64,000 nucleotides of DNA, from positions 372,001-436,000 of the forward strand of contig CAVUAF010000014.1 of the NCBI GenBank assembly GCA_963739375.1, given 5' to 3'. This stretch comes from CAVUAF01 sp963739375. GTDB taxonomy: Bacteria; Acidobacteriota; Terriglobia; Terriglobales; Acidobacteriaceae. Made by a program: the position numbers and the translations under genes. The notes under the pieces were generated by a model. It saw only the letters and a program-made list of their open reading frames with translations, was not told the DNA's origin and did no database searches. Below, in pieces: positions 27,222-35,677 of this stretch (position 1 is its first letter; each line of letters begins with the position of its first letter).

Positions 27222-27967
27222 GAGTGATCTCCTGATGTGGGCGCGAAGGTACGCAACTTGGCGGCTATCCTCTCGCGAGGGATGCCCTTCTCCCCAAACA
27301 TGGCCAGCACGGAGGGGACGTTCGCCTCATCGACCGGGCCCCGGCAACCCACGCAGGGGATGCCCAGCCCCGGGCAGCGGGCGTCACACCCGGCCACCGT
27401 CAGCGGACCGCAGCAGACTTGCGACTTTTCGATGAGGAGGCAATTGTTCTCGAGCATCCTGCACTCCGTGCAAACGGGATACTCCGGGAAGATGGGCGGG
27501 TCACCGTTCAACAGGCTGGACACGGCCGACAGAAACTGTTCTTTTTCGATGGGGCAACCCGTGAGGTTCAGATCGACCTTGACCACTTCCCGCAGCGAAC
27601 GCGGGGGCAGGCTGTCGTACTGGGCCCCCTGAGCGCCGTAGATCTCCTCGAGCAGCTGCGCCCGGTCTGCCTCGGGATTCAGAGCTGCGACTCCACCCCA
27701 GACGGCGCAGGTTCCAACCGCCATCAGCGTTTTCGAGCGCGCGCGAATCCGCTTGAGCTTTTCCTCGTCGCGTTGGCTCAACACCGCGCCTTCCACCAGC
27801 GCCAGGTCGAGTTCACAACTGACGTCATTCGCCGATGACGCCATGAGGAAATCCCGGATATCGAGGGCCTTCACCAGATCCAGGAGTTGGTCTTCGCAAT
27901 TGAGAATGACAAGTTGATCCCCCGCGCAGCCGGTGAGACCGAATAATCCGACGGTGGTTTTGCTCAT
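27218..27967 (-). CDS. hydD: [NiFe] hydrogenase small (delta) subunit
   Basis: The 249-residue small subunit carries the electron-relay clusters. The N-terminal GLTGCAGDQLVILNCED gives Cys14 and Cys24 of the proximal cluster, with further ligands in GTCAVWGG and NLTGCPIEK. A Cys-rich C-terminal segment (CTECRMLENNC, CCGPLTVAGCDARCPGLG, CVGCRGP) would hold two more [4Fe-4S] clusters. ATG 27967 is chosen because the gamma-subunit stop overlaps it by one base (TGATG) and because MSKTTVGLFGLTGC is the expected N-terminus. There is no Tat signal, so the enzyme is cytoplasmic. Confidence 0.9.
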   Translation of the reverse strand: MSKTTVGLFGLTGCAGDQLVILNCEDQLLDLVKALDIRDFLMASSANDVSCELDLALVEGAVLSQRDEEKLKRIRARSKTLMAVGTCAVWGGVAALNPEADRAQLLEEIYGAQGAQYDSLPPRSLREVVKVDLNLTGCPIEKEQFLSAVSSLLNGDPPIFPEYPVCTECRMLENNCLLIEKSQVCCGPLTVAGCDARCPGLGIPCVGCRGPVDEANVPSVLAMFGEKGIPRERIAAKLRTFAPTSGDHS

Positions 27968-28839
27968 CAGATCATCTCCGGAAGATTGATCGCATCCCAA
28001 TACGTAAAAATGGGGCCGTGCAAGCACGTATACTTGTAACCGACCGCGCAATGCCCGCACTTTCCCACCCCACACTTCATTCGCCGTTCGAGAGACATCA
28101 GGATGCGGTCCTTGGGAAAACCGAGAGCCAGCAGGCGCTCCAGAATGAATTTGTAAACCACCGGCGGACCGCACACCGCGGCGTAGGTCCGGGCCGGATC
28201 AATCTCCGCGTGGTCAAACAGCTTCGGCAATAGCCCAACGTAGTTCTTCCAGGTTCCCGTCGGGTCCCTGTCCACGGTCAGCAGGCACGTCATGTCCTTA
28301 CGATCCACGAGCGAGACGAGTTCTTCCCGGAAGAGCATTTCTCCGGGGGTTTTGCTGCCGTACATCAGGGTGATCCGGTTGAATTTATCCCGGTTGTCGA
28401 GGGCGTACCACAGGAGCGAGCGCAGCGGCGCCATCCCCAAGCCTCCCGCGGCAAGCAGCAGGTCGTTGCCCATGACCTCGTGGACGGGAAAGCCATTCCC
28501 GTAAGGGCCGCGGATCCCCACCACGTCGTTGGTATGCATGCGGTAGAGAGCTTTCGTCACCCGCCCCGCTCGACGCACGCACAATTCCAGAATTCCCGGC
28601 CGCGTGGGCGAGGAGGAAATGGAGATGGGCGCCTCGCCGGTGCCGGGCACACTCAGCATCACGAATTGGCCGGGCTGATGCCGGAACATCGTGGCCAGAT
28701 GATCCTCGCAGAAGCGCAGGGTGAACAGATAGTTGTCCTCAACCATCCTGTGTATACGCACGATCCGTGCCAGGTGCGGCTGATAAGGATTCCGGTTGAG
28801 CACGCTGTCATAACTAGGAACTCTATCGACAAGGGGCAT
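27967..28839 (-). CDS. hydG: Hydrogenase FAD/NAD(P)-binding (gamma) subunit
   Basis: The 290-residue flavoprotein passes electrons between the Fe-S subunits and NAD(P). It has the FAD-binding loop PISISSSPTR (about 71-80), an NAD(P)-binding glycine loop LAAGGLGMAPLRSLLW (about 129-144), and the [2Fe-2S]-binding C-terminus MKCGVGKCGHCAVGY with a final Cys in YTCLHGP. This architecture is dihydroorotate dehydrogenase electron-transfer/sulfhydrogenase gamma-like. Overlaps the beta gene by 17 bases and the delta gene by three. Confidence 0.9.
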   Translation of the reverse strand: MPLVDRVPSYDSVLNRNPYQPHLARIVRIHRMVEDNYLFTLRFCEDHLATMFRHQPGQFVMLSVPGTGEAPISISSSPTRPGILELCVRRAGRVTKALYRMHTNDVVGIRGPYGNGFPVHEVMGNDLLLAAGGLGMAPLRSLLWYALDNRDKFNRITLMYGSKTPGEMLFREELVSLVDRKDMTCLLTVDRDPTGTWKNYVGLLPKLFDHAEIDPARTYAAVCGPPVVYKFILERLLALGFPKDRILMSLERRMKCGVGKCGHCAVGYKYTCLHGPIFTYWDAINLPEMI

Positions 28840-29857
28840 CTTGGACTCCCCTCAGTTTATTGATGACTTCGGTAATATCGATCTTCACCGGGCACACGCT
28901 GATGCAGCGCCCGCAGCCGACACAGCTTGGCCGGCCGTATTCGGCCACGAACCCTCGCTGTTTGTGGTAAAAGCGATACTTGACGCGGCTGGCCCGGCCT
29001 TTCCGGAAGTTTTCTCCGCCGGCCACCAAGGCGTGGGTGGCAAACAGACAGGAATCCCAAGAGCGATTCCGTCTTCCCTCACGCGAGCCCAACTGCGTGT
29101 CATCCACCACGTCGTAGCAGTAACAGGTCGGACAAACCATGCTGCAGCTTCCACAGGACAAGCATTTGTCGCCCAACTCATCCCAGATCTCGCTCCGGTA
29201 CTCCATCTCGAAGATTTCCGGAAGGTCGCGAATCTCAATGTCCAGCTTGAAACCCTGACGCTTACTGCTCGAACGACGCTTGTATTCGTCGATGTCCCCC
29301 GCGCTTACATCCTGGAATAGAGGCCCGGTAGCCAGGACCATGTCGTCGCCCAAAGCGGTCCCCACAAAGGTCAGGTAATGGTCCCCCAGTTCGCCCAAGA
29401 AGAGGTCGAAGCCGTGGTCGACGAAATCAGCGCGCATGGACCGGCAGAAACAATGCTCGTCCGGCCAGCAGTCGATCCCGATAATCGCCACGTTCTTCCT
29501 GCGCGCCTGGTAGTAAGGGTCGTCGTACTTTCCGGAAAATACCTGGTCGAGGATGTTGAGAGCATAGATGTCGCAGGCGTGCACGCCAAAAAGAATGGCC
29601 CGTTTGTCCAACCCCTCGGTGCAAGGAAGGTAGCCCTCACCCTCCCGAAACCGGAAAAGCGTCTCCCGCGGCGGGAAAAAGTACTTTTTGGGTGGCAGGA
29701 TCGTCCGCGGGTAGTCGAGGCGAGCCTCTGACCACCTGCTGAGGCGCTTGAATACGTACTTGCCATCCTGCTCGACGGGCGCATGCACTTCCCCGAACTG
29801 CTGCACCACCGAAGCAAAAAAATCGAGCTTGTCTTTGGGCAGTTTCCGAATCTTCAC
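28823..29857 (-). CDS. hydB: Hydrogenase iron-sulfur (beta) subunit, 4Fe-4S dicluster
   Basis: The 344-residue subunit has two ferredoxin-like [4Fe-4S] motifs in its C-terminal third: CLSCGSCSMVCPTCYCYDV and CVGCGRCISVCPVKIDI. The N-terminal two-thirds (RGETLF-like region, FGVHACDIYALNILDQ) matches sulfhydrogenase beta and anaerobic sulfite reductase A proteins. It would bridge the gamma flavoprotein and the hydrogenase core. The start overlaps the upstream receiver gene by four bases. Confidence 0.9.
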   Translation of the reverse strand: MKIRKLPKDKLDFFASVVQQFGEVHAPVEQDGKYVFKRLSRWSEARLDYPRTILPPKKYFFPPRETLFRFREGEGYLPCTEGLDKRAILFGVHACDIYALNILDQVFSGKYDDPYYQARRKNVAIIGIDCWPDEHCFCRSMRADFVDHGFDLFLGELGDHYLTFVGTALGDDMVLATGPLFQDVSAGDIDEYKRRSSSKRQGFKLDIEIRDLPEIFEMEYRSEIWDELGDKCLSCGSCSMVCPTCYCYDVVDDTQLGSREGRRNRSWDSCLFATHALVAGGENFRKGRASRVKYRFYHKQRGFVAEYGRPSCVGCGRCISVCPVKIDITEVINKLRGVQDAPCR

Positions 29858-30291
29858 GTTTCCGCCTTCCTCCCGACCGCAGTTTCAGGGTTCCGGTGAC
29901 GCTCTTCCATGCGGCGCTGGATCTTCTCGAGCAGCTCCGCCATGTTCACCGGCTTAGGCAAAAACTCGTCATGCGCAAGCCAACTGCTGTTCGGAGGGAT
30001 TCCAAAATCCGTGACCTGCGAGTACAGAGAACTCAGGATGAAGATGGGCACGGTCTTCAGCTCGACCGTCCGGCGAATTTCCTGGACGGTAAAAAATCCC
30101 TCCGTCCTTTCGTTCATGATGATGTCCATAATGATGAGGTCCGGACGCTGCATCTTCGCCGTCTTCAGTCCTTCTCTGCCGTCGTGTGCTTTCAGGACTA
30201 CGTAATTGTGTGCTTCCAAAAACGCCGACAGGGCCTCGACAAAGTCATGATCGTCGTCCACAATTAGTATCTTTTCCGCTGCTGAGGTCAT
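29854..30291 (-). CDS. Response regulator receiver protein
   Basis: The 145-residue single-domain receiver has the acidic pocket VDDDH near residues 11-15, phosphoacceptor Asp56 in IIMDIIM, the conserved Ser/Thr in FILSSLY and Lys in FLPKPVN. There is no output domain, so it would act by phosphotransfer or protein contact. It overlaps the upstream kinase gene and the downstream hydrogenase beta gene by four bases each. Confidence 0.9.
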   Translation of the reverse strand: MTSAAEKILIVDDDHDFVEALSAFLEAHNYVVLKAHDGREGLKTAKMQRPDLIIMDIIMNERTEGFFTVQEIRRTVELKTVPIFILSSLYSQVTDFGIPPNSSWLAHDEFLPKPVNMAELLEKIQRRMEERHRNPETAVGRKAET

Positions 30292-31436
30292 CCTGAACTC
30301 CCCTTTTTTTCTTCCTCTTCCGCCTGCGCGCGGTATTCCAGCAAGCGCAAGCGGAAGGTGGACCCGACGTTGACCTCGCTGTCAACGCTAATGCTTCCTC
30401 CCATTTCTGAGACAAGTCTTCGGCAGATGGAGAGCCCCAGACCGGTGCCGGGAGTCTTCTTGTCCCCCTCCCCTTCTATGCGAAAGAACTCCTCGAAGAG
30501 GAGGGGACGGTACTTTTCAGGAATTCCCACCCCGGTGTCGGCCACCGCAATCGCAACTTCGCCGCCCAAGGCCTCGGCGGAGACGGTGACTTTGCCACCC
30601 GGCTTGTTGTACTTGATGGCATTCACGATCAAGTTGTCGAAGACTACGCTCAGGCAGTTTCGGTCACCCCTCACAAAGTAAGTGTTTTCGGGTATCCGGT
30701 CTTCGAGGGAAATGTCGTTCGCAGCGGCCATTTCTCCGTATGTCCTCAGGATGTCGGCAATGATCCGCTGCAGATCGACTTTGACCCACTGTCGGGAAAA
30801 GGATTCCCCTTCGAACCTGGCCAAGCTAAGCCAATCCTTGATGAGCGCCTGCAGCTCCTCGGTCCTTTTGAGGCAGCGGTCGAGCCACTCCTGCCGCTTC
30901 GCCGTGGCACTCGCCGTGTCATCGAGGTGTTTCAGAACATCCAAATACTGGTGGACCGCCACCAGCGGGGTCTGCAGTTGGTGGGAGACAAAGGTAATAA
31001 AGTGTCGCTTGAGGAGCGCACGCTCCATTTCGCCGCGCCGCATCTCCAGCCAGAGCCGGCGGTGTTCCAACCCGCGGTTAACGATCAACCGCAGCTCGTC
31101 CGGAGAGAAAGGCTTGGGCAGGAAGTCATAGGCGCCGCACTTCATTGCGCCCACGGCGGTATCGATCGTCGCGTACCCCGTAATGACCACGAGGACGATT
31201 TCCGGGTGCGTCTCGTGGATCCGGGTAACCACCTCCATGCCGCTCACGCCTGGCATCTTGAGGTCAACCAGGACTAGACCGGGCTTCAACTTCGTCACGC
31301 CTTCCAGCCCCTGGCCTCCGTCCTCGAATGCTTCGACCCGAAATCCCATTTTGGACAGGATCTTCCGGCAAGACAGCCGCATGGCGTAATCATCGTCGAT
31401 GACGACGATTGTCTCCTGCTCAGCCGGTTCGCTCAT
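30288..31436 (-). CDS. Receiver-histidine kinase protein
   Basis: The 382-residue cytoplasmic protein has an N-terminal receiver (Asp58 in LVLVDLKMPGVSG; Lys in FLPKPFSPDEL). A HisKA domain follows with His152 in FVSHQLQTPLVAV. The HATPase domain ends with VADTGVGIPEKY and GTGLGLSICRRLVSEMGG. No membrane segment or sensor domain is visible, so the receiver is probably the input, making this an intermediate of a phosphorelay. It lies 50 bp downstream of another receiver gene. Confidence 0.9.
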   Translation of the reverse strand: MSEPAEQETIVVIDDDYAMRLSCRKILSKMGFRVEAFEDGGQGLEGVTKLKPGLVLVDLKMPGVSGMEVVTRIHETHPEIVLVVITGYATIDTAVGAMKCGAYDFLPKPFSPDELRLIVNRGLEHRRLWLEMRRGEMERALLKRHFITFVSHQLQTPLVAVHQYLDVLKHLDDTASATAKRQEWLDRCLKRTEELQALIKDWLSLARFEGESFSRQWVKVDLQRIIADILRTYGEMAAANDISLEDRIPENTYFVRGDRNCLSVVFDNLIVNAIKYNKPGGKVTVSAEALGGEVAIAVADTGVGIPEKYRPLLFEEFFRIEGEGDKKTPGTGLGLSICRRLVSEMGGSISVDSEVNVGSTFRLRLLEYRAQAEEEEKKGSSG

Positions 31437-31486
31437 GCTCCTCTTCTCCGACCCGGGTTGGGTGAGAACAGTATCGAGGATCAGGA

Positions 31487-31909
31487 CTATGCTCCCCTAT
31501 GCGAGGGGCAAAGCGCCGCAGCCCTTTGCACAATCTCCAGAAATTTGGGGATGTCGAGTGGCTTGGTCAGGTAGAAGTCAGGGCAGATCATGTCTAGCTC
31601 GCCGGCCATTGGAAATCGTTCATCCGGGGTCAGCTCAATGGAAGAAACCATTACAATCGGAATATGCCGGTAGTCTGCGTATGTATCCTGATACTTAATC
31701 GCCTGGTTGACTCCATAGCCTTCCGAGTCGCACTCCATCATTATGTCGAGGACGATGATATCGGGCCTCTGCTCAACCACTTTGCGCAAGCCCTCTCTTC
31801 CGGAGTCCGCCTCGAGCACTACATAACCGTGACTCTCAAGAAGAGACCTGGCCGATGCTCTGTAGTCCTGATCATCATCGATTATGAGTATCCTCAGGCT
31901 GTCAGCCAT
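31487..31909 (-). CDS. Response regulator receiver protein, first gene of the hydrogenase operon
   Basis: The 140-residue receiver has IIDDDQD near residues 9-15 and phosphoacceptor Asp55 in IIVLDIMM. The conserved Ser is in MVSSIEL and Lys in YLTKPLD. ATG 31909 is chosen over GTG 31924 because GGAGGAGG lies immediately upstream and the earlier start would sit inside it. It resembles the receiver at 29854-30291 in length and in the insertion after Asp55, so the two may have arisen by duplication. Confidence 0.88.
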   Translation of the reverse strand: MADSLRILIIDDDQDYRASARSLLESHGYVVLEADSGREGLRKVVEQRPDIIVLDIMMECDSEGYGVNQAIKYQDTYADYRHIPIVMVSSIELTPDERFPMAGELDMICPDFYLTKPLDIPKFLEIVQRAAALCPSHRGA

Positions 31910-32418
31910 GCTCGCCTCCTCCACTGAGAGTCTGGTTGGGACGTCCGCTCGGTTTGGTTAGTTGCCCTTAGCGGAGTGGGTATTGTGTGCGGAGGCTTCT
32001 CCGCCGACCTTTCCCGCACCTCCACGATGTCTTTCTGTCGAGAAGCTAACGCTACTGAGCAATCGCCCTTTCTGCCGATTTGCCGAGATGAAATCACCGC
32101 CATTGTGAACTCGTTCGCGGAGCACTACTGGAATCACGCTGCCGCCTCCGGTGAGATGCAATGGCATCGTTGACGAGCAGCAGTGGCACAGCCAGAAATG
32201 CTCCGCAGTCGTGACGTCGGACGACCTAAACGTCAAGTCATTTTCAAGACGAAAGACTCTGCCCTCTTTGAGAGGGCGAAACGAGGAGGGGCACGAGGGA
32301 TTGCTATACTTGGCGACCATAACACCACCCGTCCGCCCCCCGCACCGCGATTCGAACTGTGCTCCCCATTTCACGGCGATACGATGACGCAGGTCACACA
32401 TCAACGTGACGGGACGGG
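31910..32418. other. Intergenic region upstream of the hydrogenase operon
   Basis: About 500 bp with no supportable gene. It should hold the minus-strand promoter of the signalling-hydrogenase operon, but no convincing -35/-10 or -24/-12 pair was found by eye. Short open frames here have composition unlike coding DNA. Confidence 0.35.
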
Positions 32419-33111
32419 ATGTGGTTGTCATGGTTGATGCCGCGGCTTTACGACAACTTGGATCACCTCCTTCGCGCATGTGAATGCCTGGGTCGTGAGC
32501 ACGGCTTCATCCAGCAAGACCTTTTGCCCCAGCTGACTACGGCGACGCAGGCTCAGGTGAGAGGTATTCTCACTAGTGCCGCAACGGCGTTGCTGTCACT
32601 CATTAGTAGCGCGCAGCGAAGGCGGCAGTTTAGGGATGCACGGGTATTGACGACAATTCAGAGCAGAGTTACAAATGCCGCCGCCACGGAGAAGAGCTTC
32701 GGCTTGGCCGTTGTTGATCTGCTGAGACATTTTGAACTGCCGGACGGCGACATCGATGTCGGCGAACTCGAGGGCACGCGGTATTTCGTCGCCGAACTGC
32801 TGGAAGGCCAAACCCTGCGCCAGCGCATGAGCGCCTCGGCCGTGCCGCTGCGCCAGGCGATCGACTACGGCATTCAGGCGGCGCAGGGTCTGGCCGCCGC
32901 CCACGCTCTCGCCGCTTCCCTGCCCCGCCCGCGCACCTCCCGCGGGCCGCTTCGCTCCCGCACCCACAGGTGTGACGGCGGTTACAGCACATCGCCTCGA
33001 ATTGGTAGCAGGCTGGTGTTTTGGATGCGCCACGGTGACCGCAGCGGGACCGCGGCCTGCCAGGGAGACGAGGCGGGCGCGGGGGTGCGGTTGGCAGGGC
33101 GGCCGGAGGAA
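32419..33111 (+). pseudogene. Degenerate frame containing a serine/threonine kinase fragment
   Basis: An open frame runs through here, but only about 32767-32907 is recognisable. It reads LEGTRYFVAELLEGQTLRQR then AIDYGIQAAQGLAAAHA, the hinge and following helix of a bacterial Ser/Thr kinase of the acidobacterial type. The ATP-binding Lys and the HRDLKP catalytic loop are both absent, and downstream sequence is low-complexity. The N-terminal 110 residues are unrecognised. This appears to be a kinase remnant next to the sdh operon. Confidence 0.6.
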
Positions 33112-33113
33112 GC

Positions 33114-34829
33114 ATGCAGCAGATCACTCACGATGTCCTCATCCTGGGAACCGGACTGGCCGGCTTACGCGCCGCCGTCGAGCTCAGCATCCGGACTCAG
33201 GGCCGCGTCGACATCGGCCTGGTGTCCAAAGTCCAGATCATGCGTTCTCATTCCGTGTGCGCGGAGGGCGGCACTGCCGCGGTGATGCGCCCGGAGGAAG
33301 GCGACAGTTTCGAGTTGCACGCCTGGGACACGGTCAAGGGCTCCGACTTCCTCGCTGACCAGGACACGGTGGAGCGCTTCGTGCACCGGGCGCCGGACGA
33401 GGTCCGGTCGCTCGAGCATTGGGGCGTGCCCTGGTCGCGCCGCGAAGACGGCCGCATTATGCAGCGCCCGTTCGGCGGCCACACCTTCCCCCGCGCCTGC
33501 ATGGCGGCCGACAAGACCGGCTTCTTCGAGATGCAGGCGCTCTACGACACCCTCCTCAAGTACCGCACCTTCAAGCGCTACGACGAGGGCTTCGTCACCT
33601 CCCTGCTGCTCGACCAGGGCCGCTTCGCCGGGCTCACGCTCTACGACGCTCCCTCCGGCGAGTTCTGCGTGCTGCGCGCCAAGGCCCTGCTGATCGCTTC
33701 CGGTGGGCTGGGCAATCTCTACGGGTTCACTACCTACTCGCAGACCGTCACCGGCGACGGCCAGGCCATCGCGTTCCGCGCCGGACTCGCCCTCGAGGAT
33801 CCCGAGTTCCTGCAGTTCCATCCCACCGGCCTGGTGCCCTCCGGCATCCTGATGACGGAAGGCTGCCGCGGGGAAGGCGGCTACCTGCGCAACAACCGTG
33901 GCGAACGCTTCATGGAGAAGTACGCGCCCAAGATGATGGAATTGGCGCCCCGCGACATCGTTTCCCGCTCGGAGATGACCGAGATCCTGGAAGGACGCGG
34001 GTTCCCGGGCCCCAATGGGCTCGACTTCGTTAACCTCGATCTCACCCACTTGGGGGCCGACCGCATCAACCAGCGCCTGCCACTGATCCGCGAAGTCTGC
34101 ATGAAGTTCCTGGGGCTCGATCCCATCACCCAACCCATCCCGATCCGCCCGGTGGCGCACTACTCCATGGGCGGCATCGAGGCCGACATCGACGGGCGCA
34201 CCCGGGTCGAGAACGTCTGGGCCGCCGGCGAGGTGGCCTGCCACTCCATGCACGGGGCCAACCGCCTGGGGTGCAACTCCACTGCCGAGTGCTTGGTTTG
34301 GGGCGGCATCACCGGCGCCGGCATCGCCGACTACCTGGGCTCCGGCGCTCGCCTGAGCGACGTCCCCGCCGCCCGCGCGGACGAGGAAGAGAAACGCATT
34401 TTCGGCGGCTTGCTGCAGCAGGCGGGGGCGGAGAGTCCGGCGGCGATTCGCGCCGAACTGCGCGCGCTCATGGACCAGCACGCCGGCGTCTACCGCGACG
34501 GCCCGTCGATGCGGGAAGGTCTCGCCAAGATCGCCGGGCTGCAGCAGCGCTTCCGCAACATCGCCGTGCAGGACAAGAGCCGCATCTACAACACCAACCT
34601 CATCCAGACCCTGGAAACGCAGAACATGCTCGACCTGGCCGAGGTGCTGCTCTTCGCGGCGGCGGCCCGTGAGGAAAGCCGCGGCGGACACTCGCGCACC
34701 GATTTCCCGAAGCGCGACGACGAGAAGTTCCTCAACCACTCGATGGTGTACTGGACGGGCGCCAAGCCCCGGCTCGGCTACAAGCCCGTCACTATCACCC
34801 ACTGGAAACCGGTGGAGCGCAAGTATTGA
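33114..34829 (+). CDS. sdhA: Succinate dehydrogenase/fumarate reductase flavoprotein subunit
   Basis: The 571-residue subunit carries covalent FAD and the dicarboxylate site. It has the Rossmann motif VLILGTGLAGLRAA (about 8-21) and MRSHSVCAEGG, containing the probable flavinylation His. The active-site blocks FHPTG, TEGCRGEGGYLRN and RPVAHYSMGGI are present. Downstream on the same strand are two membrane anchors and the iron-sulfur subunit, forming a complete complex II operon. Quinol:fumarate reduction and succinate oxidation cannot be distinguished by sequence alone. Composition is GC-rich like core genes although it lies inside the tRNA-Ala repeat boundaries. Confidence 0.92.
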   Translation: MQQITHDVLILGTGLAGLRAAVELSIRTQGRVDIGLVSKVQIMRSHSVCAEGGTAAVMRPEEGDSFELHAWDTVKGSDFLADQDTVERFVHRAPDEVRSLEHWGVPWSRREDGRIMQRPFGGHTFPRACMAADKTGFFEMQALYDTLLKYRTFKRYDEGFVTSLLLDQGRFAGLTLYDAPSGEFCVLRAKALLIASGGLGNLYGFTTYSQTVTGDGQAIAFRAGLALEDPEFLQFHPTGLVPSGILMTEGCRGEGGYLRNNRGERFMEKYAPKMMELAPRDIVSRSEMTEILEGRGFPGPNGLDFVNLDLTHLGADRINQRLPLIREVCMKFLGLDPITQPIPIRPVAHYSMGGIEADIDGRTRVENVWAAGEVACHSMHGANRLGCNSTAECLVWGGITGAGIADYLGSGARLSDVPAARADEEEKRIFGGLLQQAGAESPAAIRAELRALMDQHAGVYRDGPSMREGLAKIAGLQQRFRNIAVQDKSRIYNTNLIQTLETQNMLDLAEVLLFAAAAREESRGGHSRTDFPKRDDEKFLNHSMVYWTGAKPRLGYKPVTITHWKPVERKY

Positions 34830-34846
34830 ACCGGGCAGGAGGCGAC

Positions 34847-35284
34847 ATGGCAGATCTCAAACGGCACCATAACCGGCTGGGCGTCTGGGGATGGCTGGGA
34901 GGCGGGCGCTGGGGCGCGGAGCGCTACGCCTACATCCTCCACCGCATCACCGGTCTCGGCATCCTGGCGTACTTCCTGATGCACATCCTCGTCACCAGCC
35001 TCCGGGCCACCGGACACTACCTGTGGATCGAGGGCGGCTTCCTGCACCAGCCCATCTTCAAGCTGGGCGAATTCCTGGTCTTCGCCGCCTTCGCCTACCA
35101 CGCCTGCAACGGCGTGCGCCTGGTGCTGGTGGAGTTGGGCTTCGCTGTCGGCCGCCCCATCGAGCCCATTTATCCCTACCGGACGTCGGTCGACAAGCAG
35201 CGGCCGCTGCTGATCCTGATGATGATCGTGGCGTTGGTGTTCCTGGCGGTGGGCGGCTACAGCTTCCTCGCCGGGGGGAACTAG
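34847..35284 (+). CDS. sdhC: Succinate dehydrogenase cytochrome b subunit (SdhC-like)
   Basis: The 145-residue membrane anchor has about three helices, with candidate heme b ligands His in YILHRITGLGILAYF and His in AFAYHACNGVRLVLVE. ATG 34847 is chosen because GGAGG precedes it; a TTG seven codons earlier overlaps sdhA. It anchors the complex and passes electrons to or from quinone. Confidence 0.88.
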   Translation: MADLKRHHNRLGVWGWLGGGRWGAERYAYILHRITGLGILAYFLMHILVTSLRATGHYLWIEGGFLHQPIFKLGEFLVFAAFAYHACNGVRLVLVELGFAVGRPIEPIYPYRTSVDKQRPLLILMMIVALVFLAVGGYSFLAGGN

Positions 35285-35292
35285 GAGAAGCG

Positions 35293-35676
35293 ATGCACGA
35301 AACCAAGTACTGGACCTGGCACATGGCGGCGGGCGTGGTCATCCTCGTGCTGCTCGGCCTGCACATGGCCATCATGCACGTGGGCGCCCTGCCCCACCAG
35401 TTCGCCCCCCACCCCGGCGAGCCAACCTCGGTGGAGAACAGCCTGTTCCGCGACGGCCAGCTCTTCTTCACCGTCACCTACATCCTGCTGCTCGGGCTGG
35501 CGCTCTATCACGGGCTCTACGGATTGCGCACGATTCTGCAGGAGCTGACGCTCGCCCCGGCCGCCGAGAGAGGCATCACGGCCGTCCTGGTGCTGGCCGG
35601 CGTCGGACTGTTTGGCCTCGGCGTCTGGGCAGCCATCGTGGCGCACGGTCTCGCCCTGTCCGGAGGGAGGGGGTAG
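35293..35676 (+). CDS. sdhD: Second complex II membrane anchor (SdhD-like)
   Basis: The 127-residue membrane protein has three predicted helices (about 9-30, 57-78 and 96-120). His residues in LLGLHMAIMHVGAL and LALYHGLYGLRT are plausible heme b ligands. AGGAGAAG precedes ATG 35293, eight bases after the sdhC stop. Similarity to SdhC-type anchors is weak, but position, size and the YHGLYGLR pattern support it. Confidence 0.82.
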   Translation: MHETKYWTWHMAAGVVILVLLGLHMAIMHVGALPHQFAPHPGEPTSVENSLFRDGQLFFTVTYILLLGLALYHGLYGLRTILQELTLAPAAERGITAVLVLAGVGLFGLGVWAAIVAHGLALSGGRG

Positions 35677-35677
35677 C

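Noticed and set aside
32180..32210. Sigma-54 promoter (TGGCAC) upstream of the hydrogenase operon
   Set aside because: The spacing and the -12 element do not match, it is on the wrong strand for the operon, and no sigma-54 activator is encoded nearby.
32183..32437. Short plus-strand frame in the operon upstream region
   Set aside because: No ribosome binding site, no recognisable motif and non-coding composition.
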